Part shown: in pieces, positions 26,786 to 38,925 of the stretch
Layout: each line of letters begins with the position of its first letter
How positions within the stretch are numbered: the stretch's first letter is position 1
NCBI GenBank assembly: GCA_964035545.1
Contig: OZ037765.1
Span: 12,890,698 to 12,954,697, forward strand
Reading direction: 5' to 3'
Origin: Bugula neritina
Taxonomy: Eukaryota > Bryozoa > Gymnolaemata > Cheilostomatida > Bugulidae
DNA length: 64,000 nt
Program-made: the position numbers and the translations under genes
The notes under the pieces: generated by a model
Databases searched by the model: none
Told to the model about the DNA's origin: nothing
Seen by the model: only the letters and a program-made list of their open reading frames with translations

Positions 26786-27375
26786 CTTTAATAAAACTAA
26801 AAATTAAAATATCATTATTATGCAATAGCTACAGAATAAATGAAGATTGATATTGTCAGTATATGAAAAATAAAAAATTGCATACCTAACTTTTTAAGTA
26901 ACTTATGGACACCTTAAAAGACAAAATAGTTGTGGGGTACCTATCAGAGTGCTGCAGGCTATAAACTTTATATAATTTGAATCATTCCTCACCTTGGCAA
27001 AATTTTATTGTATATTGAATATTATATATTAATATTGTTATATATTAAGTATTAGCAAATTTCAAAAAGAGTGTTTTGCACCATTTTCATATACACAATA
27101 TTGTTTAATACAACAGAAGAACAACTATAGTTACAACAAAATAACTTATTGCCTATGATATAATAACTATATATAGAAAATACTTATTTATCAAATAGGC
27201 ATACATACAATTTGTAATGCTTTAACAAATATATAATACATTATTTTGTATAAAACAGTTAGTGTGTTAGATTTAGCATGGAAATGTGTTATAAATAACA
27301 AACCTGAAGGAGTAAAGCTCAGCTCTTTAGAATAACAGAAGCATTAGAATGCTTCACTAATATACTTATAGATAA

Positions 27376-27383
27376 TGACGTCA
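27376..27383. promoter_or_regulatory. CRE palindrome (TGACGTCA) with nearby CCAAT
   Basis: A perfect 8-bp CREB/ATF site, about 590 bases upstream of the synaptotagmin-like start codon, with CCAAT at 27435-27439. It may belong to the promoter and leader of that gene. One 8-bp match is weak evidence. Confidence 0.35.
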
Positions 27384-28469
27384 AGTTGATACGTTTGTTC
27401 AAGCAATCAACATCAAGATTCTGATCATTAACAGCCAATAGGAATTGACTCAACTCTTGAGGGATACATCACTTGTCTCCATTACATCAAACATGAAACA
27501 TGATTTGCATAATGAGATGTGGGTTAGGATTAGCATATGTTACAAAACTAAACAAACTAAACTACAAAAATGTTTGTCCCCGAATTTAATATCAAAGTTT
27601 TATTTTTTATATTTGTAATTTACCAAATCAATATAAAATGTGTCCAATAAGGTATTATTTACATGCTTAAGCTTACTGACTAAAAGTTTCCTTAGCTGAA
27701 AGCTAGTGACAAATGGCATTATGTTTGTTCATAACATTAAATTTGGCTAAAGGCATGTCTATTCAATTTCTCACCCAATGTAGTAGATTGTATATCAACA
27801 ATGCACTAGAACATACTTTATTCATTCCCTGTAAAAGAAATCATCTGCAAGGAAGTGAAACCTTGTGTTATAAACAGTAGCATAGGTAGTGATACTTTGG
27901 TTTTTATAAGTACTGCACTTGAAAATGTTGTTTGAAAATATGTCTCAGTTTTTATATTCCCATCACAATGTATTTATAGTTAAATATGCAATAACCAAAC
28001 CATAACATAAATATAAACCTTTATGCACCATACTTATATGCTACTGTATACATGTATGTCTGTAGACAAGTATCCCCAAAGTGAAGACTGGATGTTAATA
28101 CATAACATTGTAATAGTAAATACTTATCTACTAGTAAAAGCTGAAGCTTTATATTATTTAGAACAAAGTTAGTAATATATAGAAATTAAAATTAGGACAC
28201 CAAAAAATCTAAATATAAAGTAAATATATCTACTTCAGACCAAAAAAAACTATTTAATATTGACTACAATACAAGGCAAACTAAATGAACACATGCGTAT
28301 TAATGGCATCTTTCAGTCTTGGTATCTGGTTAGAACCTACTTTTAAAAGGACGATCTCCAGTTGTACTTTAATGAGTGAATGGCAGGAGAAATGTAGTGT
28401 TATGTTGCAAAATACACCTACTACATAGTTATATAACTTGAGCTACATGTTATAGGACATAAGATGGGA

Positions 28470-28600
28470 GAAACTAATATACCACTGATGGGGTTTGAAC
28501 CTTTACAACATCATTATACTTAGTAGTGTTAAGTGAGCACCCATCTATTGCATCACCAAACAAACACAAAAGAGGGTTGAATAAGGTGCTGACTGATAGG
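28470..28600 (-). mobile_element. Possible tRNA-derived SINE fragment
   Basis: The minus strand contains AGGTTCAAACCCC, a good pol III B-box, about 40-50 bases after GATGGGTGCTCACTTAAC, which loosely resembles an A-box region. The body differs from the SINE family at 13962 and 35613. No target duplication was found. Confidence 0.3.
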
Positions 28601-29620
28601 GAAGCAGAGGTCTCTAATACACATGACCACTTATCAAATACCATATGGTGTAAGGGTCTATGTCTCCATACATAATTTGCCAGCACAGCATAAAAACTGT
28701 GGCCACAGAATCACGTGTTAACATGATATACTACAAGTATCATAATGCAGAAGGGTATGAGAATGAAAGACGTAATAACAGCTGTACAGCTAATTTATTA
28801 TATCTCCTTCTTTCCTCCTTACAGGATACTTGGGACCTATAGCATCTACTTGACACTATGCAAGAGCACACCAGTAAACTACGTCAGCTCAGCTAAAAAG
28901 ATTAACCTGATGCCCAACATATTTGCAGTAATCCAGGAGGAGCAGTTCAAGCATGGTACCACATAAACATATGCATCCCATAGTTGGGTCACCAATTATG
29001 TAACTTAAAAAATTGAAGGCTTATATTATTAAGAAGTTAATAAGTAATCAATAGCGAAAAGTCAAGTTAACCAATCTTTGACCCATTGAAGAATTCAGCG
29101 AGAGAACGTCAATTGAAAAGCCTGATTAGTTATAAAATATCATAATTAACTTTATTATAATGAATATAATGCATTGAGCTTAAACCAGTCAACTGTACAT
29201 TAAATCAATATAAGCTTAATAAAGTAAAAAGTTGTTGGGCCTATTTAAATATAGTGCTCTATAGATCATTAGACTACTTTAAGTTCAATAGCAGAAATGA
29301 GGCCATAACAAAGATACATACAATACAGCAGCACCGACATAGTTTTCTGCTAGTTGCACATGATTACAAAAAAGTATGGCGAGATCTTTGGTTACATTGT
29401 AATACTAAATAAAATGTAAGAAAAGATTGTCAAGTAAGTACATGAATGATGATCAATGCTAATGGATGGAACTAACAAAATGTTTAAACCCTATTAACAT
29501 GCTAAATGTTACAAAGAATATCATAATATAGAAGAATATTGATATAAAAAACATCAGAAGAGTAACAAAAATATTTGTATACAGAACTATATTGCACATG
29601 CATGCTGTGTCCGGAGTGTC

Positions 29621-32600
29621 TCAATTGAGTGAGTTTATCAAAGATTCAGGCAGAATAGATATACTCAGTTTATGTTCCGGCCAACAGAATACCTCCGGTT
29701 CCTTTACCTAATCAATAGCAACACAAGTGATGGCATTTCCTATCACACAACCAGGAGGCAGTTACAGTAAAACATAAATGATAGGCCTGCATGAACATAC
29801 GTTAAACAGCTGCACATAAATTTGACAAGTAGGATTGGGCATCTTAAAGAGTACTCATTTTACTCAACATGGTTCGATGCCACCACAAAAATATGTTCTT
29901 TATAACTTTAAACAGTCATTTATACTTCCTTAATGCCTATTTGCCTTCTTACATTATAAAATTTATTTTAATGCCTATACTTTTATTTAGTAAGCTTTGC
30001 CAGTAACACAGGAAGTACTAAGTGGCAGGAGACAAGCATACAGTTTTAAAAGTACATGGGGTGGAACCTGATATTGTAAAATAATGCAAGCCTTTCATAT
30101 GCTATTTTCATAACCTACAGTAACCCCATAACCTGCAGTAACACCATAACCTACAGTGACACCATAACCTACAGTAACACCATAACCTACAGTAACACCA
30201 TAACCTACAGTAACACCAGAACCTACAGTGACACCATAACCTACAGTAACACCAGAACCTACAGTGACACCATAACCTACAGTAACACCATAACCTACAG
30301 TGAAATATGAGTAATTACTTTGTGAGGAGAAGCAATTATTGATTTACTTCTGTACAACTTTTTGCAACGTCTTCTAATTTAATTATCAGCTCATATAGAC
30401 AAATCCAAACTACACACACATCAAACACACACCTGATTCTGCTCACTAAGGAAGTCTAGCTCTTGAGCGAGCTGCTGGATGAAATCTTCTTGAAGGAGCA
30501 CTTGTAGCCAAGTGCCGTGAATGGCATACTTGTGTTCATTGTCCACAATAGCTCCGTCAACTGATGGTGACACAAGCGTCACTGCCGACTCATTTAAAGA
30601 GTTTTTAAATGTGAAATGGCGGCCATGTTTCAACCTACCCCTACAAATATACAGGATTCAGCATCACAACATCAATAAAGTAAGCAAAATTGAACTACAC
30701 TGTTGAAGAAGTAAGTAGAATACATTTTCTTAAAGCCAAATCCAAAAATATAATGCTTGTCCAACAGCTGTACATATATTATATATTATGTAATGTATGC
30801 AATCAACATATATTTCCCAGACAGAATTTAGCAGTGAAATGCAAAATTTCACTAAACAGAAAAATCCAAGGTATTCATCAAACAAAACCAGCATTTAAAA
30901 TTAACTTTACTAATGGTTAAGCTGTATAAAACTTTTTTTATTTCATATTTAGACCAAAATTGGTATATTATAGGTGCATATGCGTTGCTACTATTGTACC
31001 TTGACATGCAGCAAATAGTGACTAGCATACCGTAAAGCCAAGGGTAGTAGAGCCCCAGTCTCACTGTTGAACTTTAGATGGAGAGAATCTAGAGATTTGG
31101 TGCGGACCAACTCTATAGGCTGATCTGCTGTATAGTTGCTGTCCAGACTGTCTTTGCGAGCACTGCAACTCAAAGCATCACCCAACATGCAGTTATTGTG
31201 CTGAGCATACACAGAGTTGACTGTACCAAACTGGTCAAAGTAGAAAACATGAATGAGATTGTATAAACTCCCGTTCACATTGAGAGTTCCACCTTAAACC
31301 CTTTTCATAAAGTCATACAATGTTACAATGTTAGCTGAGCAATGTGACTCGAGCAATATTACTTATATAATAAAATAGGAATAAGAGTTTACTCATGAAT
31401 CCATTCCTTATTACAAAATCATATTTAATAACATTTCATCTACTTGAAGCAATATTAAAATTGTAGTACATGAAGAAAATTTAAACTAGCAATGGCATAT
31501 ATTGTAAAGGTGCAGCAAGATTGGTATTATTCTGCTTAATGTTGGAGTGTAGAACAAGTATGGTATTAGGGTGCTGGGTGGGTTATCACTTACATACTTG
31601 AAGTGGTGGCAGAGAAATGCCTGTATTATAAAGGCAGCTGACATGTAGATGATAGAGATTGTAGTATGCATGTACCGCCAGCTCTATAATATGCAGTCTA
31701 AGCATAGACACAGCATTCAATGTACAGCACAACCAGCACAGTGGCCAGCTGCTGTAACTAAGTCTAATGACTATGCAAGTTATATGTAGACTACCTTTCA
31801 CTGCTTTGGGCGCAGCCAGTCCGGCTATCAACCTGATTAGGCTGATGATGACCAGATCTCAAACCCTTCTGAAGCATGGACTTGATTTTCTCTGTATCTA
31901 AATATCACACACAATATTTGAATTAAGTTCAACTTGTATGACATTGTGCCAATAAATAATATATTCCACACACCAGCACAGGACATAGAAGGATGCAACT
32001 AATAATAGCAGCAAACACATGCTGGCAAAACAAGTTCAATTTGAAGCTTGAAGTAAACACAATTCTGGCCAAACACCATAAGTAGTAACATGACTTTGAA
32101 AAGGTTTAATTTGAACAGTTACAGTCATGACTTTAAAGTTAATCTAGTGTACAGCCTGTATTGGATAATGAAATGTGCAATGTCACCATACTGGTGTTCA
32201 TTTAACTCTTCACTTTTCAAAATAACTATTGGAAATATCAAGTAGAAGAAATATGTGAGCATGAAAGCAGTTCCTGACTCTAATGATGGTAAAATATTTG
32301 TGTAAAGTGGCTCAGTGCTGTAGGCGTAGGAGAAAACAATACATACAACTGATACAGATATTTGTACATATATACATGATTTATCCGTTGATGTTAACCA
32401 ATAGCAAATACAATGAATTATTGCTGGGGAGGGGAAGTGCAAAGATTCTATTTAACTTATATAAATGGCATAAAATTGTAAAGCAGCAATACCCAATAGT
32501 GTATCAAGTAACAAATGTGCTTAGAAAACCATTCTGTAAATGCACTTATACATATTGAGGGAATGTGTATGAGTTTATAATATACATATTGACACATAGA

Positions 32601-35479
32601 AGATAATGTAGATTACGAATAAAGAGAGGTTTAGTAACTATACCGGTAGCAGATAACTGTGGTGAAACACCATTATTCTGTTGAGCACACAACTCTGTAT
32701 TTCTTGTCTCATCTTCATTGGGCTGAGCCTCTTCCCAGTAAATAAAGCCACTAACTCCACTCAAGTTGGACCCTTCTTGCTCTATACCTACGGAACAATG
32801 AGTTTATGGTTGAAAACCAAAATTTTAGATTTATTTTACGAAAGTTCCACGTTGAAATTTTTCAATAAAATCTCCAACAGAAAGGAACTGAGTAAAACCA
32901 TACAGTGTCTTAGTAAATACCTACATGTAAGTTTCATGTAAGTCAAAAGAGAGTACAACTTGTGAATTTTCCACAAGCTATATTTGCCAATATTGGTTGC
33001 CTTTTGCAATGACAAAATATATGCAATATGTTTAACCTGATAAAGCACACAGTTAAAGAAGTCAGGAATTGGTTTTCCACAATTATAACATTACCTAAAC
33101 AAATTGTAGAAAATAGGAACACATTTTAAAGAAATCCATGTGATTTGCTAAAATTCGCAAAATTGAATGTTTCAAAAAATGAGTATAACTTTCGATTACC
33201 ATTGCTATAACATGGCTGTAAAATGCAAATTTTCAGCCTAATTAAATATTTTGTATGCCTAGTTTAATTTTTTGAACTACTTATTTGAAGTACTTTGAAC
33301 CTCCATTCTTTGAAAGAGCACAAACATTTACAACAAAAAAATCACGAAGGTCTTTTAACAGTCATTATATTTTATAATACAATGCATATCCTTATTCTTA
33401 TAAACAGTAAATTTATATAAACATGGTTTGACCACATTTTTTAAGTCATCCTCACAACATATGCATTATAAAGTTGAAACATGACAGCCAGTACACACAC
33501 CCACCTTGCTCAAGTCTCTCTTGGAAACTGGAATCCAAATCAAATATTGTTTCACCTCTTCTCATATCTGTGATTAGCCAGGGACCACCGGCACTGCAGT
33601 ATATAATTATTCTGTAGTAATAGTGAATATATTCAACTCATTTCTCTAAACAATAAAAAACTCCTACGCTCAGATAACATCAGATATATATTTGTTTCAC
33701 ATTCTAGCATTTCTCTTGTCTCCACTTCTATTGAGCTCGTAAGCAAAAAAATAAAATAAAATAATGTCTTTGAGTGGAGAAAAGAAACATTTGCTTCCAA
33801 AAATTAAAGTTGCTTAGTTTTATTAAAGGGTAAAAACCAACCTTGATATGTTTCTAAGCAGTTCCAGAACTCCGGGGCCATTCCAATGCTGAGCCGCTTT
33901 CAACTCTTCCGTGCAAACCCCGACAATTTGAATGAAGTTAACGAATCCAAAAGGAGACTGCGTAGGATAGAGCTGAGCATCCTCTGCCATTAGCATGTGT
34001 TGGATTCTAGACTCTGTCTGGTCTAGAGGACTGTGCCAGGATACATGATCTCCACTTTGTAAGATGTTGTCTAGCAATACGTTTCAAAACTCATCAAAGG
34101 GTGATAAAACTCAGATTGCCATATGATAAAAGATACGAATTATGCAAATAATATAATTTATTCCGAACAAAACTCTAGAGGGGATACATGATACATGATT
34201 ATAAGTATGTTAGAAAAGACAACTCCTAATTATCTGCAACCACAAGACCTACTAAACACCTCATTTAAAAACTAGTAGGAAGCATTTATTTTTAATTTTC
34301 AAAGCGCTTGGTTTAAAAACAGGAAATTGTCAAAATAAGTATTCAGCTAAAAGCATCAGTTAAGTTAGTCAGCTAAGAGCATAACCCAAAGTTCTTGGCA
34401 CTTCATGTTGGAACCAACAGACAAGACAGTGTATAGGCCTACCTGACTGAAAGACGTAACGGGCTAGAGCCTGCATCAGCACAGCAGGCCATGTGGGCGG
34501 GGCAGTTTCCCCTGGCTCTCTCTTCAGTCTGAAGGTCAACTCAAAACCATATCCACTGGCTTCATCTGCAGCACTTCGTCTAAATAAATAAAAAAAAATA
34601 TAAAAGAACAGACTTTATAAGATCAATGAAAATAAAAGAATTGATTTCTTAATCTATTTAAAGAGCAAAAGTATAATTGCTTCAGGTAGGAGTATTACAT
34701 AAGAATTACACGTAGCACATACTCATGGACTCTGCCATCTCCATGGAGGTCAGACAGACCTAAGCTTACATAGTGCCAGTGTGGGGGAATATGACGGGAT
34801 TCGTTTCCTACATTCTCATACATTGATATGTAGTCTAGTGGGTCGGGCCCATCCAACCTAGAGGTGAAGAATTGAGTTATGCTAAGCATTGTGCTATAAT
34901 AAGGCATATAGTGTAAAGGTATACTGACAAATTAACATTACTGTTTATTAATTTAATGTCTCAAGAAGTGTTTTGATATGGTCAACATAATCTCAGGCTC
35001 GTATTTAACCTGAGTGCATTGATTTATGAAAAGGCAGGGCTGATCTACAAAAAATTTTACTGCCTCAAATGTTTATAAAACAAAAACTGAATACAGTCAA
35101 ACCAAATAATTGTATTACTAAAATAACTCTATAACTTTTTCTCTCGTTCTAAAAACATCAAATTATGATAGAAGCACAACAAATCAAGCAAACTATTAGC
35201 GATCACTAATAATGCCTACCAATACTTTCGAACTGCAGTAACTTGCAAAGGATTAGGCTGACTTTTGTAGATTGATGAGCATGCATTATAGACTGCCAGC
35301 ACTCCCGGTGGGACACTGGGCTGCACAGGTGTCCTAGCTGATGAGCTTGCAGGCGGATGAATCGGCCGACTGTCGGGTTGAGAGGTAGTCGAGTGTGACG
35401 GCTGGTGAGGCGGGAGCTCAACTTCAGCTGGTTTGTTTGACTTGGAGATCTCATTCTGACCTGAGTTCGAACTCATCAT
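29621..35479 (-). CDS. SUFU: Suppressor of fused
   Basis: Negative regulator of Hedgehog signalling that binds Ci/Gli factors. Exons 35220-35479, 34723-34857, 34443-34579, 33842-34070, 33505-33593, 32644-32787, 31795-31897, 31031-31162, 30433-30640, 29621-29707; phases close to 507 residues (human 484). Signatures: NPLQVTAVRKYW, GPDPLDYISMY, SGDHVSWHSPLD, QIVGVCTEELKAAQHWNG, GGPWLITDMRRGETIF, GSNLSGVSG, LKFNSETGALLPL, HGRHFTFKNS, and a last exon FCWPEHKLSISILPE matching the human WPEKKLKVSILP tail. RKDSLDS at residues 368-374 corresponds to the PKA/GSK3-regulated serine region. The N-terminus before residue 60 is longer and Pro/Ser-rich. Coding starts at MMSSN; the exon probably begins at 35527 after TTCTTATTCAG. 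A non-coding leader exon with a GTAAGT donor begins at 35901. Confidence 0.95.
30110..30305. repeat. 18-bp minisatellite in the last SUFU intron
   Basis: About ten to eleven copies of an 18-bp unit close to CACCATAACCTACAGTAA, varying at CAT/CAG and GTAAC/GTGAC positions. It lies in the intron 29708-30432. Confidence 0.9.
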
Positions 35480-35505
35480 CTCATGGAGGCCTACAGCAGA
35501 GACAT
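35476..35505 (-). promoter_or_regulatory. Two minimal uORFs before the SUFU start
   Basis: The leader holds ATG TCT CTG CTG TAG (35491-35505) and ATG AGA TGA (35476-35484). The TGA of the second overlaps the SUFU ATG at 35477-35479. Such spacing can allow termination-reinitiation. This assumes that the exon begins at about 35527. Confidence 0.5.
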
Positions 35506-35612
35506 CGAGATCACTTGAAATAAACTGAATAAGAAAGTACAGCTGCCACTAAACTGACATCAACATTATCAAGCTTAAATAATTTAGTTATTTGTATCTA
35601 TGTACATATAAA

Positions 35613-35815
35613 AGGAGCAGTTGTAGTCTAAAGCACTGGCTTAGTGAAGCATGAGGTCATGGGTTTGCTCCCCAGTAAAATCCATTGGTAATGTTAGGAA
35701 GATCATCCAGTCTTAATTGCTCCTGTGTCACATATGAATAAGTCGGTAGCGTGCTTTAAAAAACCATTTCCATCAGGGGTTTTCACAGGGATGATGACTA
35801 TAAACTTGTGTTAGT
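35613..35815 (+). mobile_element. tRNA-derived SINE, copy 2, with target duplication
   Basis: The head has an A-box-like TAGTCTAAAGCACTGG and a B-box-like GGGTTTGCTCCCC. The tail has CCATTTCCATCAGGGGTTTT and then GATGATGACTATAA, shared with the copy at 13962-14194. It is flanked by an exact 18-bp duplication, TATCTATGTACATATAAA, at 35595-35612 and 35816-35833, so it is a genuine retroposition event. It lies in the SUFU leader intron. Confidence 0.85.
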
Positions 35816-35979
35816 TATCTATGTACATATAAATATGGTGAAACTTATATATACATTTATTGAAATATCCCATAGTGAAAAATTCTGAGGAGTTACTTAC
35901 TTTATCTACAGAATAAATTTTTTCATGCTGCGTTCGTCTATGCAATCACTACGAGAGGCTTTGGTGGTTGATTGAGCTC

Positions 35980-37480
35980 TGCTATTAGCAAAAAATACAA
36001 CACAGTTCAATCAACTAACAAATCAAGTATGAAAACTAAGATGCTATACTTCATTGTACACCTACATACTTAAAAGCATCAACTGAAAAATACCTTAATT
36101 GATATTATAGGACCCATGAGACAGAACGTTCTACTGTCTATAATATATATTGATGAACGCTTGAACTTTCACTGCTATGGAGTTATAAAAGCAGCAGCTC
36201 ACTACCAACAAAAATATCTGAAACATTTTGCAGTGACATGAAATAGTTTCGGTTTATTTGTGAGAGGGCACTGAACAACATGAATTATATAAAATTGCTG
36301 GCCATCCTGACAATTTGATCCAGTTTCTGACCTCATGATCTATTTCAGCAAAGTTTAAGTTAAACTATTTATGCCAAGTTTTGTCTTGATCATTTGTTCA
36401 TTCCCGCTTAGCTACTTTTGTGTAGCAACTTAGATAAGTAGAAGCTAAACATGAAAATAATTTCTATTAGAACAACTATTATTGAACTTACACAACAGCC
36501 CCAAATAAAGTTCAATACTAATACAGAAACATCTGATATTAAATAAATAAAATGGTATAATTTATAAATTGTCAAAATGTGTAGGGTATGTTTTACGAAT
36601 AAATTTAAATATGGAAGAAAACAAACTGCATATACAACATAATATTTAAAAATAGTTTTGCAATTAAAGTAATACATGGATGCATTAAGTAGTTATGGGA
36701 AGGCAAGTAGATAATTTACAGCTAAAGACTTGAAGTGATGAAAGAAATGAAAAGTTAATTTTGAAAATATATGTTTTGAGCTTTTTATAATTTGAATGTT
36801 GTAACTAAAATTATCAACAATGATCGCTTTAAGTTATGCAAATTATTTCTAGTGATTGCAGCCAAAAATAAAATATATACAGCATTTGCAAAAAGTCAAC
36901 CAAATAAAACAGAATGAAATTATTCAATTTAATGCTAGAGCTTCAAGTAAATAACTACACACTTTTTTATATTCATATTAGCAAATCAACTTAGTATAAA
37001 TATGACTCATCAAAAAAACTGTAATTTTAACACTAACTGGAAACATTACTGATACTTAGACTATGTGACACAAACTGCCAATCTTAATCTAAATCACACA
37101 CAGCAATAGCGTACTGCTAGGCTTATTTATAGCTTCAGTGTGCTCAACGAGAGTCTCAAGAAATGTAGCATTAACTCAACCACTTATAGTAATCATGACC
37201 ACAAGTTTTTACCTTACTTCATATTATATAATCATAACCATACCTTCAAATAAATACACACTAGACAACTAGACAATCCTAACATGTTTAGGATTGAGCA
37301 ATAGATTAACACAATAGCCTATAAATTAGTTGTAGTGAGTTGCACAGATCACTTAGCAAATAACAGTTTGGTTAAGTCTGTGAAAAGATTCCGTTAGAGT
37401 TGTTCTTAAGGGCTCTGGTTGTCTGTGATAGAATGCTATAGTTACTTCAATTAATTGAAACTGAAATAAACTTATCAACT
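35980..37480. other. AT-rich upstream flank of SUFU, no recognised gene
   Basis: No conserved reading frame or repeat family is visible. It may contain part of the SUFU promoter beyond the leader exon at 35901. Confidence 0.35.
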
Positions 37481-37489
37481 ACTAGCCTT

Positions 37490-38560
37490 ATATTCATCAT
37501 TAGTATTACCAACAGTACTTAGGCTGATCGATTCCTTTAAAGACAATTGCCATTTAACTTTAACTCTGATTGATTTTCATTTATAACATTAAGTTAAATT
37601 TAATTAGAAATTCTACTTGTAACAGTGACTGAATTAGGCTGCTACTGCAATTGCTACCAAAACTATTAATTTTACATTAAATTCAAACTTTACAGTTTAA
37701 ACTCAATTCGATATTGACAATATCAATATGAATATTTAAAAGTTATAACTTATATTTATAATTATAAATTTAAAGACAACGCAATATTTATATAGTTAAC
37801 GTTATACTAATACAGTAATTATATAATTATAGTATTACTATTAGTATGTTTACATTCATATTGCGACTAACAGTAACTCAGTCGAATAATTCAATCTCAA
37901 TTTCCACTTGAGCTAAATTTAAATTAAATTCAGTACGATTATCATGATCATTGCTATTACTATTAGTATTAGCATTACATTTAGTTTTACTTTGTTAATA
38001 TTACCCATAATATTAATAGTGCTAATAGTAATAGTAATAGTAATTGACACTAAGTGAATTACTATCACTATCAGTATCTCACTATCTGTATCAGTAATTT
38101 AAAATTACATTTTATTATTAATATAATTATAATAATAATATATTTTACTTCAGTGGTACTGGTAATACTAATAGAGTAATACTAATACTAATAGTAATAG
38201 ACTAATACTAATAGTAATAGACTAATACTAATAGTAATAGACTAATACTAATAGTAATAGTAATAGACTAATACTAATAGTAATAGACTAATACTAAGTC
38301 TAATACTAATACTAATAGTAATAGTAATACTAATAGTAATAGTAATACTAATACTAGTACTAGTAGTAATACTAATACTAATAGTAATAATATAGTAATA
38401 CTAATACTAATAGTAATAGTATTAGTAATAGTAATACTAATACTATAAGTATAACTATTAGTATTAGTATTACTATTAGTATTACTATTAGTAATAGTAT
38501 TACTAATTGATAAATTTAATTATAAATTAATATTTATAAAATTATATTAATATAAATTAA
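37490..38560. repeat. Simple-repeat block of ACTAAT/AGTAAT hexamers with inverted halves
   Basis: Dense tracts of TAATAC/TAATAG lead into a core at about 38160-38510. The first part reads (AC)TAATAGTAATAG and the last part reads its complement, ATTAGTATTACTATTAG, so the array is roughly palindromic. Confidence 0.85.
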
Positions 38561-38689
38561 TTTATAATTAAAATATTGATGTCAAAAAACCCTTTTTAAC
38601 ACAGGGTTATAAGTATATACATCACTCTGCTTTTTAACGCTAATTTTGGCATCTGGTCACAGAAAAAGAAACACACCTGCAACTGTAAG

Positions 38690-38925
38690 TTTATAAGTAA
38701 TAGTATTCACAGTGATATTTGACTTAGTCAAGTACTTCACCCGTACGTCGTTTTGATTTTTCGGTTTGGTTTATTAATCAATACTTCAGCTTGAGATTTG
38801 TCTACTTTTACATTACAAAAACACGCGCGAGGACAACCCGAAACTAGCTACTTGCGCTAGAAAGTGCACACGCGCAACCTGGTGCCAACATAGGCTCCAC
38901 GTACATTTATTATAATCTTAATTAT
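38690..38925. promoter_or_regulatory. CpG-containing block, candidate promoter
   Basis: This short stretch has clustered CG dinucleotides (CCCGTACGTCG, ACACGCGCGAGG, CACACGCGCAACC) in a region otherwise almost free of them. It might be a distal promoter of SUFU or a decayed element. No reading frame was identified. Confidence 0.25.

Larger units (their letters stand above)
26786..29620. other. Spacer between the synaptotagmin-like gene and SUFU, no recognised gene
   Basis: AT-rich spacer. Two things stand out: a full CRE palindrome near 27376 and a tRNA-like B-box near 28487, both listed separately. The rest shows no conserved coding frame. Confidence 0.4.

Noticed and set aside
28470-28600. 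Functional tRNA gene on the minus strand
   Set aside because: A B-box is present, but the acceptor and anticodon stems do not pair, so at most it is a tRNA-derived repeat.
31163-31278. Extension of the SUFU exon at 31162 to an upstream ATG
   Set aside because: The phase of the previous exon and the RKDSL alignment fix the acceptor TTGCAG at 31163-31164, so the upstream frame is intron.
32125-32442. Hydrophobic 105-codon minus-strand frame
   Set aside because: It lies inside a SUFU intron (between exons at 32644 and 31897) in AT-rich DNA, which gives such frames by chance.
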